Source of the DNA: Epiperipatus broadwayi
Taxonomy: Eukaryota; Onychophora; Udeonychophora; Euonychophora; Peripatidae
Length of the DNA: 64,000 nucleotides
Direction of reading: 5' to 3'
Assembly: GCA_028023455.1 (NCBI GenBank)
Contig: JAQFVV010000018.1
Coordinates: forward strand, 4,119,800 to 4,183,799
This document shows positions 20,517-33,949 of this stretch, one piece after another; within the stretch, counting starts at the first letter, position 1, and every line of letters starts with the position of its first letter. The notes beneath the pieces were generated by a model, which was not told the origin of the DNA, ran no database searches, and saw only the letters and a program-made list of their open reading frames with translations. Made by a program: the position numbers and the translations under genes.

Positions 20517-22696
20517 TATAATGATCCAAGAGAGTCTTAATGCATCTGCACTATGAGGGCGCCACTAGGCTACTTAGAACCTAGAAAATTTATATAGTAG
20601 GCAGATACATAAGTTTAAAAATTTTTTTTTTTATTTTATAAGATTTTGAATTTGACCATTAGACCAATATCACTAGCTCTGTGGAACAGAGCAGAGATTT
20701 ATATTTTACAAATTCTTATCTAAGAATATTTTTAAAAAAGAATAAAATAAGCCACTGCCAGTAATTAACACACAAACATTTATTTACACACATATATATA
20801 AAACTTAACATTATCATTTTAGTACGTTTACTTTAGCATTTAACTACATTTTTAACTTTTATTTTAGATTTTAATTTACATTTTAATTTTTATAAGTTCG
20901 CACAGATGGATTTATAAAAGTTTGTTTTATAATGTTGAGTATAGATCGGTTACATAGATTACACAGTTAAAAACATTTCAAAATAAACATAAACGATCAA
21001 AATATAAAGTCATTGATGGAATTTCAGAGGGAAATATATAAGAAACCCAATGGCATTCATCATAAGATGCCAAATTGACACCAATAACTTAAAAGACATC
21101 CAAATAAATACATTTTAGATACTCACCATAAGGTATCATTATTTACCAAATGTCTTTATATTTTGATCAAATATGAAAACCAAAACATAATTAACCGATA
21201 ACGAATCGCATGCAAGTGACTATACCCAACTTAAATTTAATGCATTTTTATTTAGAGTGTCGAGTATGAAATAGATTACATAGATTTGCATTTGAAAAGA
21301 AAATATTCTATTCTTATTTAACCTTAGGCCAAAAGCTCATAGTTAAACCAATTTCAATCCATCTGATATATCAATGTATTCAATCTAATATGAATATGAT
21401 AACACGAAATACCATACTGTCAGGAATGTACATCTGAGCAGTAGGGTTAAGAGAAGAAATTGACTCTCACCCAGATAGGAATACTACATCTATCTGATGA
21501 GAAGAACAATAAAAAAAAAACTCCATAGGAAAGGACTGTGGTCATTTTTGCCAACTTACGATCACATTCCATAGGCAAAAGGGGTTGTGCAGTATATAAT
21601 TCGATTCTGCACATAGTGAACCTCATACTGCACCTACTAATTACACCAATATATCCAATCCATTGACCCAATTCAACTATGAAACAAATAGCCTAAGATT
21701 ACCCTCCCCTAATAAAACTTTACAAATCTATATAGCCATTCACGCCTGACTTAAGTTTAACATTTATATAAGCCATTTAAAAAAAGGGGAAAAAATCAGA
21801 ATAAAACTTAATGAACAAAAAAAAATAAATGGAAATGATTTTAAAAAAGAAATACATCAAATAAAAAAAGTTAATAAAAAATTTAGTTTTGTCAGATAGG
21901 ATTCTATTTCTATAAATTAAATACTGGGAAAGTTTATATTTTAGAGTTCTTAGTGTTTTCAAATTAATATTCATTTAAGTTCATAATGTGCTTATGGTTT
22001 TAGAAATGTTCATTAGTTATATACTTCTTTATCTGTTGCTTGCCATTTGAAATTCAGCATTAAATCCCCCGATGATCCTGTGGTCCTCAATATAGAAAAA
22101 GTTATGCTTCATTTTCTTTTTTTTTATAACAACTGAAGAAATTGAAAGTGCATCTTTCAATCCCTTCACCTCCAACTCTCTGACTTAACACATCTCTGTC
22201 CTCCTTTAAATTTTCTTTACTCAACTTTTTATAGTAGCTTTCAGATCCAGTGGACATTACGTCATCGATAATGATGATCCTTCCCTTGAGGTCCAATTTC
22301 CCTATGGATTTTTTTCATTGGTTATTAGTTTCTATTGTTTTCCTATCTGTCTGTTGCTTATACATTTAAATGCCCAAGGGCTAGTTCACTTGGACTAATT
22401 AAAATAATCATTTCCATTTTTTAATAACATTAATTAATTTGTTTTGTACAAACTTAGATATATTTTTATCTTTAAATCTTTACTGAAAATTTAGTTTTAA
22501 AATACTTTTTCTTTAATAAAGTTTTCATTTAATAATTTTTTTCATCTGTGCAATTTTATATATATACGTGTTTAAGATAGAATTAATTTTCAATTTTTAA
22601 TTCTTAAAAAAAAAGAAGTTTTTATTTGCAAACTTTTATTTTTTTCATGTTTAATAATGAAAAAAAAATAATGTAATGGCGTATGTTCCCATTACA
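20517..22696 (-). mobile_element. 2.2-kb family, copy 5 (inverted)
   Basis: Same landmarks as copies 3 and 4: left end TATAATGATCC after (AT)n, a degenerate GGCGCC/CTAGGC block near 20560-20575, CRE-like TTACGTCA at 22257-22264, hairpin arms at 22135-22148 and 22154-22167, and right end CCCATTACA followed by (AT)n. It is more diverged than copies 1 to 4 and about 6 kb from the array, so it is an independent insertion. It contains no credible coding sequence. Confidence 0.7.
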
Positions 22697-22715
22697 ATAT
22701 ATATATATACAGGGC

Positions 22716-22960
22716 TCAGTTTATATTAAGATAGCAAATTTTTAAACTTTAATGGACAAGCTTCAATCTTTTCCACTCTCCAATTCTTCCACCATCCATT
22801 TCATTGAAAATCTGAAGATGGACTGCTCAAAGCCCTTGTTGATACAAATTTTATTGTCATACTCATGTTGACCATAACTCAATCTAATCACTCACACATA
22901 GAACCTTAATATGTCTATTTAATTACACAGAAAAGATATGGGCACAATACATGCTGAATA
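22716..22960 (+). mobile_element. MITE family, solo left-half copy
   Basis: Starts TCAGTTTATATTAAGATAG and runs about 240 bases in parallel with 23035-23270 (CTTTAATGGACA, CCACTCTCCAA, ATTTCATTGAAAATCTGA and AATATGTCTATTTAATTA blocks in order). The inverted right half is missing here, so this copy is truncated. Confidence 0.6.
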
Positions 22961-23034
22961 TATAATATTTATATGTATTTCATGCTCAGCCTTCACTCAT
23001 AACTTGGTCCAGATCACCATCTCTCACTCAGTGC

Positions 23035-23551
23035 TCAGTTTATATTAAGATAGAAAATCTTTAAACTTTAATGGACATGCTTCAATCTTCTTCACTCTCC
23101 AACTCTTCAACCCATACATTTCATTGAAAATCTGAGAATGGAATGCTCAATGCCCTTGTTGATGTCTTTAATATTGTCCTATCCATGTTAACCTTAAATC
23201 AATGACCTTAATATGTCTATTTAATTATACAAAAGAGAGATGGGCAGAATACAAGCAGAATGTATAATATTTAAATATTTGTATAGTCTATACTTTTATG
23301 TATTTAACTATTACATTTTTAGCTTTTATTCTGCCCATTCCACTTCTGTATAATTAAATGAACATATTAAGGTCATATGTGGAGGAATCATACTGACATA
23401 AAGTTAACATTGATATGACAATAATAGTTGCAACCACAAGGCTTTGAGAATTCTATCCTTGAACTTTCAATAAAATGGATAGCTGAAGAGTTGGAGAGTG
23501 GAGAAGATTGTTTATTAAAGTTTAATAATTTGCTATCTTAATATAAACTGA
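23035..23551. mobile_element. 517-bp fold-back MITE
   Basis: The left end TCAGTTTATATTAAGATAG and the right end CTATCTTAATATAAACTGA are perfect inverted repeats. The inner parts (left arm 23035 to about 23270, right arm about 23335-23551) are also complementary along most of their length, with AACTCTTCAAC/ GAAGAGTTGGAGAG and TTCTGCCCAT/ATGGGCAGAA pairs. No ORF. The long fold-back shape with simple ends suggests a non-autonomous DNA transposon; the superfamily is not determinable by eye. Confidence 0.65.
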
Positions 23552-23599
23552 ATACTGATTGTATATATGTGTGAGAGATGCTAGTTCAGTATGAAATAA

Positions 23600-23790
23600 A
23601 TAGATTGAAAATTATTTATATTTTTCACATGTATGTGATCATGTGTACCAATTGTATAAGATAAATTAAGAAGCTTGAAAGTTTAAGTCCCATATAATTA
23701 CATTAAGTTTAGTATAGGCAGTATACATATAATTAAATATTATATATTGTACCAGACAGTATTAAATATTAGGCACAAGATTCGGTCTGG
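23600..23790 (+). repeat. Dispersed SINE-like repeat, copy A
   Basis: Shares TTTTTCACATGTRTGT, GAAGCTTGAA and GTTTAAATC/GTTTAAGTC blocks, in order, with 32100-32215. The GTTTAAATCTCC of the other copy resembles a Pol III B box, so a tRNA-derived SINE is possible. Boundaries are uncertain. Confidence 0.35.
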
Positions 23791-26756
23791 GCAAATATAT
23801 TTTTTCTTCATTTACACATGTAATATATTTTAAAATTTAAAAAAAAGGTAAATGGTGATGATACGCTTTATAAATGTACAATAACATACACCAGATTGAA
23901 ATGTATATTTTTCTGTTTTATAAATATATTAATTTTGATATAGTGGAGGGGATATAAATCTATACTGGGAAACTTAAATATAGTTGTAAGTAACCCAGCA
24001 GTTAAATTGTTTTATTTTATATTGTCAAACTTTTGTGTATATTTTTTGTTGTGTGTTGAATATATATATATATTTTTTACAAAAACTTAAAAACAATTTT
24101 AACTTTTACAACACGTATACATTTTAAATCTTTATAAAAACTTTTTTTTTAGAATTTTGTTTTTATGACCACAGGCAAGTCAGTGACCTCTTTCTTTTAT
24201 TACATAATGCTTCAGAGAAAAATGTAGAAATTCATTAATGGTCATTCAGCTTGACACCTGTAGAATGGTAATTAATTGATAAAATATGGGATAGGAATTT
24301 GAACCACTAATGGCCTGAGAAATTCTCAAATGGATTTAAAAAGATTAGAAAATCTTTGTTAAGACAAAATAATTTTTAATTAAACCGAAAATAAGAGATA
24401 GCTAAAAATAAATTCCGCTATAGCAATTAAAGAGAAATGTTAGTAATTGATTAAAAATTGTAAAACAATAGTTTGTGGAGGGGATCCTGTAATTGGGGTG
24501 GATATTTAAATGCTGCTCAGGTGAGATTGAGAGATAATTTGTTGTTGTTTTTTTTTGAGGAGTGCTGACCAAAAATAATTGTTAAATATTTATTTTGAGG
24601 AATGCTGACCAAAAATAATAATTGTTAAATATTTTGCTGAGGAGTACTGGCCAAGAAAAAATGGCAGAGTAATCTAATTCGTTTGGGTCAAGCAGCAAGT
24701 TTTGAAAAATAATTTGGCAGGGAAAGTAATAGTAAGCAGTAGTCCTGAGAAAGCGGGGGAATTACAATGAGTTATAGAAAGCTGAAGTTATATCAAATCA
24801 GAAGGAATAAAATTGCAGTCAGAAATTTAGAATGGATATGAAAATGTAGCCAGGAAAGATAAGGCAGAAGGAAAGATATGGTGGAGAGAAATTCCAAAAT
24901 ATTTAAACTGAAATAATATAATGATTTCATCGATACCAACAACTTTAACCAGAACACTCTGGCATTAGAAACCAAAGAAGCTAAAACATGGCACGAAAAG
25001 CTAATAGAAAGTAGCTAAAATCTAAGTTAAATCTGAATTGAAGCTTGATATCACTGAAAGAATGGAATCAAGATTTATTTGTATTGCACAAACAAATATG
25101 GAGTAGAAGACCCTATTTGGTACATTTGCATGGCTCAAATCCAATGTAGCCACCAAATTATGTGACTTTCCACTCTTGTAAAGTATAGCTGTCCATGAAC
25201 AATTTTACCCACTCTCCATGGAAGTTACACTTGCAGTCACCTGCTCAGTAGATTATGTACTCCTTCAGAAGCCTTTAGCCCTGAGAAGAACAAAGTCTTT
25301 GAGAAGTAAAATCTTTTATATTTACATTTTTTTTGTGTGTTTCTTATTAATAATTTTTTATTCTATTTATTCTTTGCTATTGTCAAGTTAACCAATGAAT
25401 TGTGTAATCTTTTTGTATATATTTTATTAGTAATTTTTGTTAATTGTGTGTGTGATTCATTGAAGTGTTTAACTCACAAATGTAAATTTTAATATTTCAA
25501 AAATAACTTAAACCAGAGATATGTATGGGAAGTAGATTTACTCTTAAAGATATATAAATACATTTGGTAGGCATTAGCTTATCCACTTAATTTAGTCTTG
25601 TTTTGTTAAACAGCTATCCACTATGGGCAGGATCAGAGTATAATTAATATTTTTTTTTTCTTTAAGAGTATAACTTCATTAGAAAGGTAATCAAGTATAC
25701 TAACCCATATAATATAATGGCTGTTGAGGGTGTAGATTTCATTCATAAATAACTTCCTGTTATCTGTTTAAGTGCAGGATTCCTTAAATTATAATTTGCC
25801 CTGAGTTTGTTTCCACTCATATAAATTTATTCTATATGCTAAATGCAGATCATTTTAGCATGAATAAAAATAAATAAGTAAAACAGTTCCCTATCTTTTA
25901 TTATCCACTACATGTGATATATTAAGGAACTCTTAATAATCAAACATGATTAATTTGTGGTCAGATGGTTATATTAATTAATAATGAAGTTTTAATTATA
26001 TTTATAAAAAAGAAAAAATGTTATTTTCTAAAATACATACATGCCATGGGCAACATGTGTTGTATTAACATACATGATACTCTATTGCACATAAAACTTC
26101 AAAGTGTGTAAGCAAAGGTGATGCTCAGGCCATTCTATCCCATTTAGTAAATTATTTAAGAATTATAAGTTTGGGGTTTCAATTAATATTTTTTATGTGT
26201 TTCATATGTTTTTTTTTGTTATTTGTAAAATTATAAAACATAAGGGGGCGTAATAAATATGGAGATATAATTTTTAAATGTATAGCATTGTGCTGTGTGT
26301 TTAATAATTGTTTTATCATTCATTCTCCTTTTTTAACTAAGCAACAAACCACTTTCCCAAGATAAAGAGTAGATTGAGCTAGTTTGGGATTAGTCTTTAT
26401 CGGGATCAAGAATAATTCATTAGAGTATCCATCCATTCATTGATTTTGTTAAGAAAAAGGTACTAACCCTTGTATAAATTATGCAATCATATCCTTCTGG
26501 TGAGAGAACAATCATTTTCCAGAGATGGCGCATAAAGATCCCAGTGAACTGAATAATTCAAAGGGTATGAATGTGTTAATTTTTTCTTCGGATGCAATTT
26601 TATAAATTAATGAATCATGGTGTCTAATTGAATATCTAGAATTGCTGTTCAGTTGCATAACATGCATTTCATGTTCAATGCATATATATAGAAAGTGTAA
26701 ATGACCAAGTATGGCTATGACCAATTCAGTAAAATGGCACCCATCATGTGGACAAT
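23791..26756. other. Intergenic DNA with a short tandem repeat near 24553-24660
   Basis: No coding sequence was recognised. Three degenerate units of about 42 bases (TTGAGGAGTGCTGACC then AAAAATAATTGTTAAAT) lie at about 24553-24660. GTGGAGGGGATCC followed by TGTAATTGGGG at about 24475-24500 looks like a polypurine tract plus LTR start, but no second LTR or coding region supports it. The stretch 24660-25300 is less AT-rich than its surroundings and may be an unrecognised repeat. Confidence 0.4.
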
Positions 26757-27052
26757 TATAATGGTTGGAGATTAATGAGTCTTACTGTATCTGCCATACA
26801 AGGACACCTCCAGGCCATTTGAACCTGTAATATTTATATAGTAGGTAGATACTTCTGAAGATCTAATTTTATATTATTATTTTTGATTGTTAGCCCTTGC
26901 CACTAGCTCAAGGAATAGCAGAGGTTTAAAATATATTTATTAAAATATATTTTAATAAAGATAAAAAAAACTAAATCACTGCCAGTACTAATAACACAAA
27001 AAAATTATATATATATATATATATATAATTTTTTTATATATATTTTTAATAT

Positions 27053-27094
<42 letters not shown>

Positions 27095-29910
27095 CAACAA
27101 ATTTGAAAAATAATTATTAAAAAAAATATCCTTTAGGTTTCATTACTGTTTTAAACTTTAAACTTTAAACTTAGAATGTTAAGCATAGATATGCTACCCA
27201 GAATATGCACTTAAAAGATTTTTGAAACATTTGATTCCAGGCTAAAAAGTTTTCAGCCTCACCAATGCTTGCTTCCTGATATATAGTTGCAACCAATGCA
27301 ATATAAACATGTTAGCATAAAACCATGCTGACAGAAGTGTCTGCAGCATGATAATATTTAAAGGACATGTTCCTCATCCAGTGCAGGAATGTGCATCTGT
27401 CTTGTGAAGGAATCATGTATATAACATATTAAAGAGAAATGCTATGTATGGATGGGAGAGTGGTCTATTTTTCTGACCTATAGTCCCAATCAATAGAGCT
27501 AACAGAGGTCAATTTCATGGGAAGTACTCTACATCCATTTCAATGCTACAACTACATCTTTGGGGGCATGCATTCAGTTGGGCATATTACCCTGTATGCT
27601 AACACACTTCACATTACATTGATATAAACATTCATATATCCCTCCACCAGCATTGACATAGCTATGAAACAAAGTCTGAAATCAAAATCCCTTTAAACTA
27701 ACATACACTTAAACAAGTCTAAGCAGCCATCTACACCCAACTTATATTTAAGTCAATATTTAATTTATTCTTTTAAAAAAAAATATTTAGTTTCAGGTAA
27801 TAAACTTATTTTAAAATCACATATGTATCTAATTTATTTTAAAATCAAATAAAGCATTTGACCTATTTTTAAAATCCTAAAATTCACAAATAATGAGTTA
27901 TTAAATTATTAATATGTTTCATTTAAATATTAAAAATAAAATAAGCTTAAAGAATTATAGAATTGAATCAAAGATTCTAATCTTAAAATAAAACAATAAT
28001 GAAAACATTTTAATCTTAAAAATAATGAAGAGAGTTTTTAAACTTAAAATTACAAACAAGTCCTTAGGGCAAAATGATCATTAAAAAGATTACTATGAAA
28101 TAGATAAAGTCAAGAGATAGAAACAAAAGACTTCCTTTTCCCACCCAAGGTATATACACAGACCACAGAGGAAAAATCTCTTAATCAAAGAAGCAATGAA
28201 CCAATGAAATACATGTATGAAATATGTCAGATGAATCTGAGCATTCCTAGATAAGATGCTTCAGGACTATAAAAAGAAAAATTTGAAAGAAATAGGGGAT
28301 TAAAAGAAGAGAATTTTTGAATTTGTTTGTCATTGTTAAAAAAAAAAAGAAAAGAAACTTGAGAGTTAGTTGTCATCAAAATGTAATCTGTTTAATCATG
28401 CTTCCCTTGATTTGGCCAGCCGAAGGCAGCTTTCATTTTCACGTATCCTAGGATCGAACCACCAAAACCATTTTCATAAATAATCATCATCTGTCTGCAG
28501 AAATGGCTCTTGCATAAACTCAGATCTTCATCATGAAGTAATGAGTCCAGAGAAAGAAAGTATAAATCATTAATAGTAAAAATAAACTATAAACTCTCTT
28601 TAATTAATTTAGAATTTCCAAACTTAATTTTCCTTTAAATATGAAGTATAGACTTTCTCACAAAAGCAAATCTGAACTTTCTTTTATAAACTTTGCAATT
28701 CTAAAAGTCTTATTTCAAAGTTAAAAATGTAATCTTATTTTTAAATATGTATTATATTTTTTAATGCTTAATGTAAGATCTGTTGGTAATATGGCAGGAA
28801 TTTGTGATTGCAAACAAATTTAAAGATAAAATCAATACATATTATTTGTGCATTATTGGATTTTAAAAATAGGTCAAATGCTTTATTTGATTTTAAAATA
28901 AGTTAGATACATATGTAATTTTAAAATAAGTTTATTATCTGAAACCATTTTTTTTTTTAAAGAATAAATTAAATTATTAAATTGACTTAAATATAAGTTG
29001 GGTGTATATGGCTACTTTGACTCATTTAAGTGTATGTTAGTTTAAAGGGGTTTTTATTTCAGACTATTTGTTTCATAGTTGTGTCAATCCTGCTGGAGGG
29101 CTATATGGATGTTTACATCAATGTAATGTGAAATGTGTTAGTATACAGGGCAATGTGCCCAATTGAATGCATAACTCCAAAGATGTAGTCATTGCATTGA
29201 AATGGATGTGGAGTACTTCCCATGACATTGACTCTTTTAGCTCTATGGACTGGGACTATAAGTTGGAAAAATAGACTGCTCTCCCATCCATCCATAGTAT
29301 TTCTCATTAATAATTTATATACACGATTCCTTCACCAGACAGATGCACATTTCTGTACTGGATGAGGATCATGTTCTTTAAATAATATCATGCTGCACAT
29401 GCACCTGGAAGTGTGGTTTTATGCTAAAATGTTCACATTGTATTGGTTGCATCTATCTATTGGGAAGTGAGCATTGGTGTGGCTTCAGATTTTTAGCCTT
29501 GAATCAAGTGTTTCGAAAATCTTTTAAGTGCATAGTCTGGGTAGCTTATCTATGCTCAACATTGTAAAATTAAAATTTAAAGTTAAAAAAAATAATGAAA
29601 CCTAAAGCATATTTTTTTTTAGTAATTATTTTTCAAATTTGATGTTATATATACATAAATAAAATCTTTTGTGATATTAGTACTGGCAGTGATTTAGTTT
29701 TTTTATCTTTATTAAAAATATATTTTAATAAATATATTTTAAACCTCTGCTACTCCTTGAGCTAGTGGCAAGGGCTAACGATCAAAAATAATAATATAAA
29801 ATTAGATCTTTGGAAGTATCTGCCTACTATATAAATATTCCAGGTTCAAATGGCCTGATGGTGCCCTTGTATGGCAGATATGGTAAGACTTATTAAACCC
29901 GACCATTATA
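26757..29910. mobile_element. 3.15-kb fold-back element related to the 2.2-kb family
   Basis: Both ends are near-perfect inverted copies of each other (left TATAATGG...CTTACTGTATCTGCC, right GGCAGATATGGTAAG...CCATTATA). Complementarity continues through a (TA)-interrupted stretch to about 27880 on the left and from about 28860 on the right. The roughly 1 kb centre is single copy. The terminal 200 bases are recognisably the right end of the 2.2 kb family (GTAGGCAGATAC, GGTTCAAATG-GCC, CACTGCCAGT). It therefore looks like one full element whose right half was duplicated in inverted orientation at its left end. Confidence 0.65.
27006..27094. repeat. (TA)n tracts inside fold-back element
   Basis: Two alternating TA runs separated by an AT-rich 30-base linker. 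The opposite arm has no comparable expansion, so it arose after the arms formed. Confidence 0.85.
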
Positions 29911-32090
29911 ATATATAATCTTTAATTTCATGGATGCTAAATCTTAAGTCAAATCTTGTGCTAAGACAACTAAAAAAAATTTAAAATTCTGTCATGAATA
30001 GATTTTTTTTTCACTGCTTAGTAATGTCATAATTTTCAAATAAAAAGTTACTATTTTAAAGTTGTACAGCTGTAAAACAATTTTCATACAGCATAAATTG
30101 TAATAGTTTTAAGCTTAAATAGGTGTTTAACATACTAAAGTCTTTAAATTTTTATGTGGCTGGTAATGTCAATGATAAATAATGCATTTTAAGTTAATAA
30201 TACTAAATTAGTCATGGTTAAATTGTTTAAAATGTTTCAAAAAGCTTGTATTAAATTTATTGTTAAGAAATTAAGTTCAACCCCTGTAATTTGGCTTGAT
30301 GGTATTTAAATTAAAATTATAATATTTTAGTTGTATTTTTATATTGAAATATTTCCACAACTAGAACACCATCATTATTTTAGTTTATTTTAATTTTAAC
30401 ACCGAATATTATAGGTAAATATTTTAAACTTATTTACTTATGAAGAATTATGAGGAAATAAGCAATTATTTTATCTAGCACCGTGTTTACAATTATATTA
30501 CATTCAAATATCAGCCTTTCAAGCTAATTGAGCATGTGCCTTTTGAGAGTGTTAAATAAATGAATACTTTCCTCTTCAATTCAAGATATAGTATTTATGC
30601 AGGAATAAAAAGGATCCTAATAATAAAAGATATATGATTTTAAAGTAACGAAAAAATGATGAATGAATGAATAAATATTATATTTATTTTAACATTATTC
30701 ATTTCTAAAATGCTCTTAAAGACAATTTAAATATATATTCTGAGACTTGTTTACATTAAAACAATAAAAAGTAAATGTATTAAATATTATTTGTGGTATT
30801 TGTTTCATTTAAATAATGTAAATTTCATTTGTATAATATTATATTTTGTCCAGATATCTGTATTATTTTTCTAATTGTCTAGAAAAAAAGATTGATTTAT
30901 TTTAATTGAATATTAATTAAGTACATTTTACTTAACAATCTTCCCTACTTATGCTAGATCAGGGATTTGAGCTAATCAGGTAAGGATACAAAGGTTAAAA
31001 GGTTAATCTCAAGTCTTACAAAATGTTCACATGACTAATAGTATAAATAGGTGATATGTTCACCTATTCAAGGTCCTCAATAAGTTTAATTTTATTTTTT
31101 GTAGTAGTTGAATTTTAAAAACTCCAGTTAAATTTTAAAAATATAATTTTATTTAAACTTTGTTCTTTTTCTAGCTTATATATGATAAGGTAATTTAAAA
31201 CTATCTTGACACCCTTAAATGACCTGAAACACCAAATATACTGAAATCTTTATATCTGCCAGCTTTATTGGTAAACTCATTTAATTATTACAATGCTTAG
31301 AATGTTATATTTTAAATTTTCACCATTGGAAAACTTCAAATGCATTATAATGATACAAGAACTATTGTCAATTTCAAAGTTCATTTGAATGACTGCATTA
31401 TAATTAAAGTTGCCACAGAATATTTAAATTTTTTATTAGCAAGAAGTTCAAAAAAATTATTAATAAATTTTTGACATTTTATTTAAAATATTCATTCATA
31501 GCAAATATTGTCCAGGATTTTTTATCTTGAGTAAAAGATTTTTATTTCAGAATAAGAACTTTTAAGTTTATCAAAGAAGGATTTAAAATAATAATACTTT
31601 TATACTTCTAAGAAAAATGTATTTGTGTTCAGTATATTCTAAAGATTATTTTTACTAAATTTGATGACCCAAACAATAGATCTGAAGATGTAAATAATAA
31701 GTTTGACAATAAAATAGAAAAATTAAAAGATAAGTCAGATTGCCAGTTCTTAAAGCTGAATTAAAAAAATCTAAAAATATTCTAATAACAAATTTGATGA
31801 GTTGATGTCTGATTTTTATAACAAAATTGATCAATTTAATGTACAATTTAATGCTTCAAATTGCTAAATTAAAAGATGCAGGAGTTAGTCATTAAATTAA
31901 AAGATTCTGATGAAATATGGGATATGAGGAAGTAAATGATGAAGCAGAAAAACTTGAGAATAAATTGGATACATTACAAGAAAGATTTACTAACAAAACT
32001 AAATTTGCTCAAATAAATAGCAATGCAGTAGTAGGTTTATTAAAAATAATACATTGAATAATGTAATATAGAGGATTTTAACACAGTCTT
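29911..32090. other. AT-rich intergenic DNA; possible promoter-like motif and decayed coding remnant
   Basis: Mostly featureless. Near 31041-31050 GTATAAATAGG is followed about 30 bases later by ATTCAAGG, a TATA/start-like spacing without a downstream ORF. Between about 31660 and 32040 several frames give Lys/Glu/Leu-rich, coiled-coil-like peptides (for example DEAEKLENKLDTLQERF at about 31940) broken by stops, perhaps an old transposon or pseudogene remnant. Both calls are weak. Confidence 0.3.
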
Positions 32091-32094
32091 TAGA

Positions 32095-32215
32095 GATCAT
32101 CTACTTTTTTCACATGTGTGTAGTCATTTGTATCAGTTACATGATATAGAGTGAATAACTAAAAGGAGCTTGAATGTCTGTGTTTAAATCTCCTATACTT
32201 CTATTTGAAATATTG
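32095..32215 (+). repeat. Dispersed SINE-like repeat, copy B
   Basis: Partner of 23600-23790, sharing the TTTTTCACATGTGTGTAG and AGGAGCTTGAATGT blocks and TGTTTAAATCTCC, which resembles a B box. The A box is not convincing. Confidence 0.35.
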
Positions 32216-32906
<691 letters not shown>

Positions 32907-33169
32907 TTTGTTTGATTTAAGGTCATATTATTTATATACAACAAATAGATTGGATATATTATTAGTAGTATAATAAATTATTATAATCGCCTAGTAGATT
33001 TATTGTATATATGTCTTGTTAAGTTGGAAAAAAAACTTAAATAAGTACCATTTCTATATTTTTTAATTACATATAGTTCTTTATTAAAAGAATTAGTTTA
33101 TATTTAATATTTAGGATGTAATTTAAATGTTTATTTATCCCTATTTCTGCAATCAATGAAGTTGTTAAG

Positions 33170-33270
33170 TTAAAATATATTAAGTTCCTTTCGAAACCTA
33201 CAATCTCTGAAACCCCTGAAGATGAAAAAGATATCTTCATGCCGATGTTTAAAACGGAAGGCACCACCTG
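33170..33270 (+). repeat. Possible retroelement end with CTGAAGATGA...TCTTCATG stem
   Basis: CCTGAAGATGAAAAAGATAT followed by CTTCATGCCGATGTTTAAAAC is a short stem-loop followed by AAAAC. It resembles the CTGA(U)GA-stem-GAAAC arrangement found near the ends of some Penelope-like and LINE copies. No coding part accompanies it. Confidence 0.25.
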
Positions 33271-33949
33271 AATTATTAGATAAATACTATTTGATCAAAT
33301 TGAATGAAAATTAAAAAAAAAAAAATATTTGTTAGGGGAAAAGATTTATTTACAATAAATATATCAAGAAAATGATAAAAATTAATGTAATAATAAATAT
33401 TTTAGATTTAATATTTTAGTATTATTGGTGTAGAATTCGAATAACTTTGATAATTTGACTCTAGTAATGTCAGTTTTATAGGATTACATTTATAATTGTT
33501 GTTTTCCAGAAAATAATTTCACAGTAAAATAATATTTCCAAAGCATATGTATATTTTATTGTAAAAGGTGAATTATCTGAAAGATAATTAAATATTTTAA
33601 ATAAGTTATCAGATAATAAATTACAAAATAGGTAATTAAAAAGATTTTTTTATAATTAAATATATTGGATAAAAGTAGTACCAATATTTATTTATGTTGC
33701 TTAATAAATTAAGAATTTTGGAACATAAACATTTGGCTGATGGCAATATATTGCAGACTTAATTAGAATATATTTTGTAGCATTGAATTGGGCACATAAT
33801 TTAATTATAGAGAAACACAAAAAGTGAACAATTTATCATATAGCTAGATTAAAATAAATGATCTATTTTAAAATTGAATTTTAGTAAATTTATTATTAGA
33901 TTTTTTAAAGTGATATTATTGATAAATAAAAATATATTGGAGATTTTGA
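33271..33949. other. AT-rich DNA, nothing recognised
   Basis: No ORF, repeat or regulatory pattern stands out. Confidence 0.35.
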
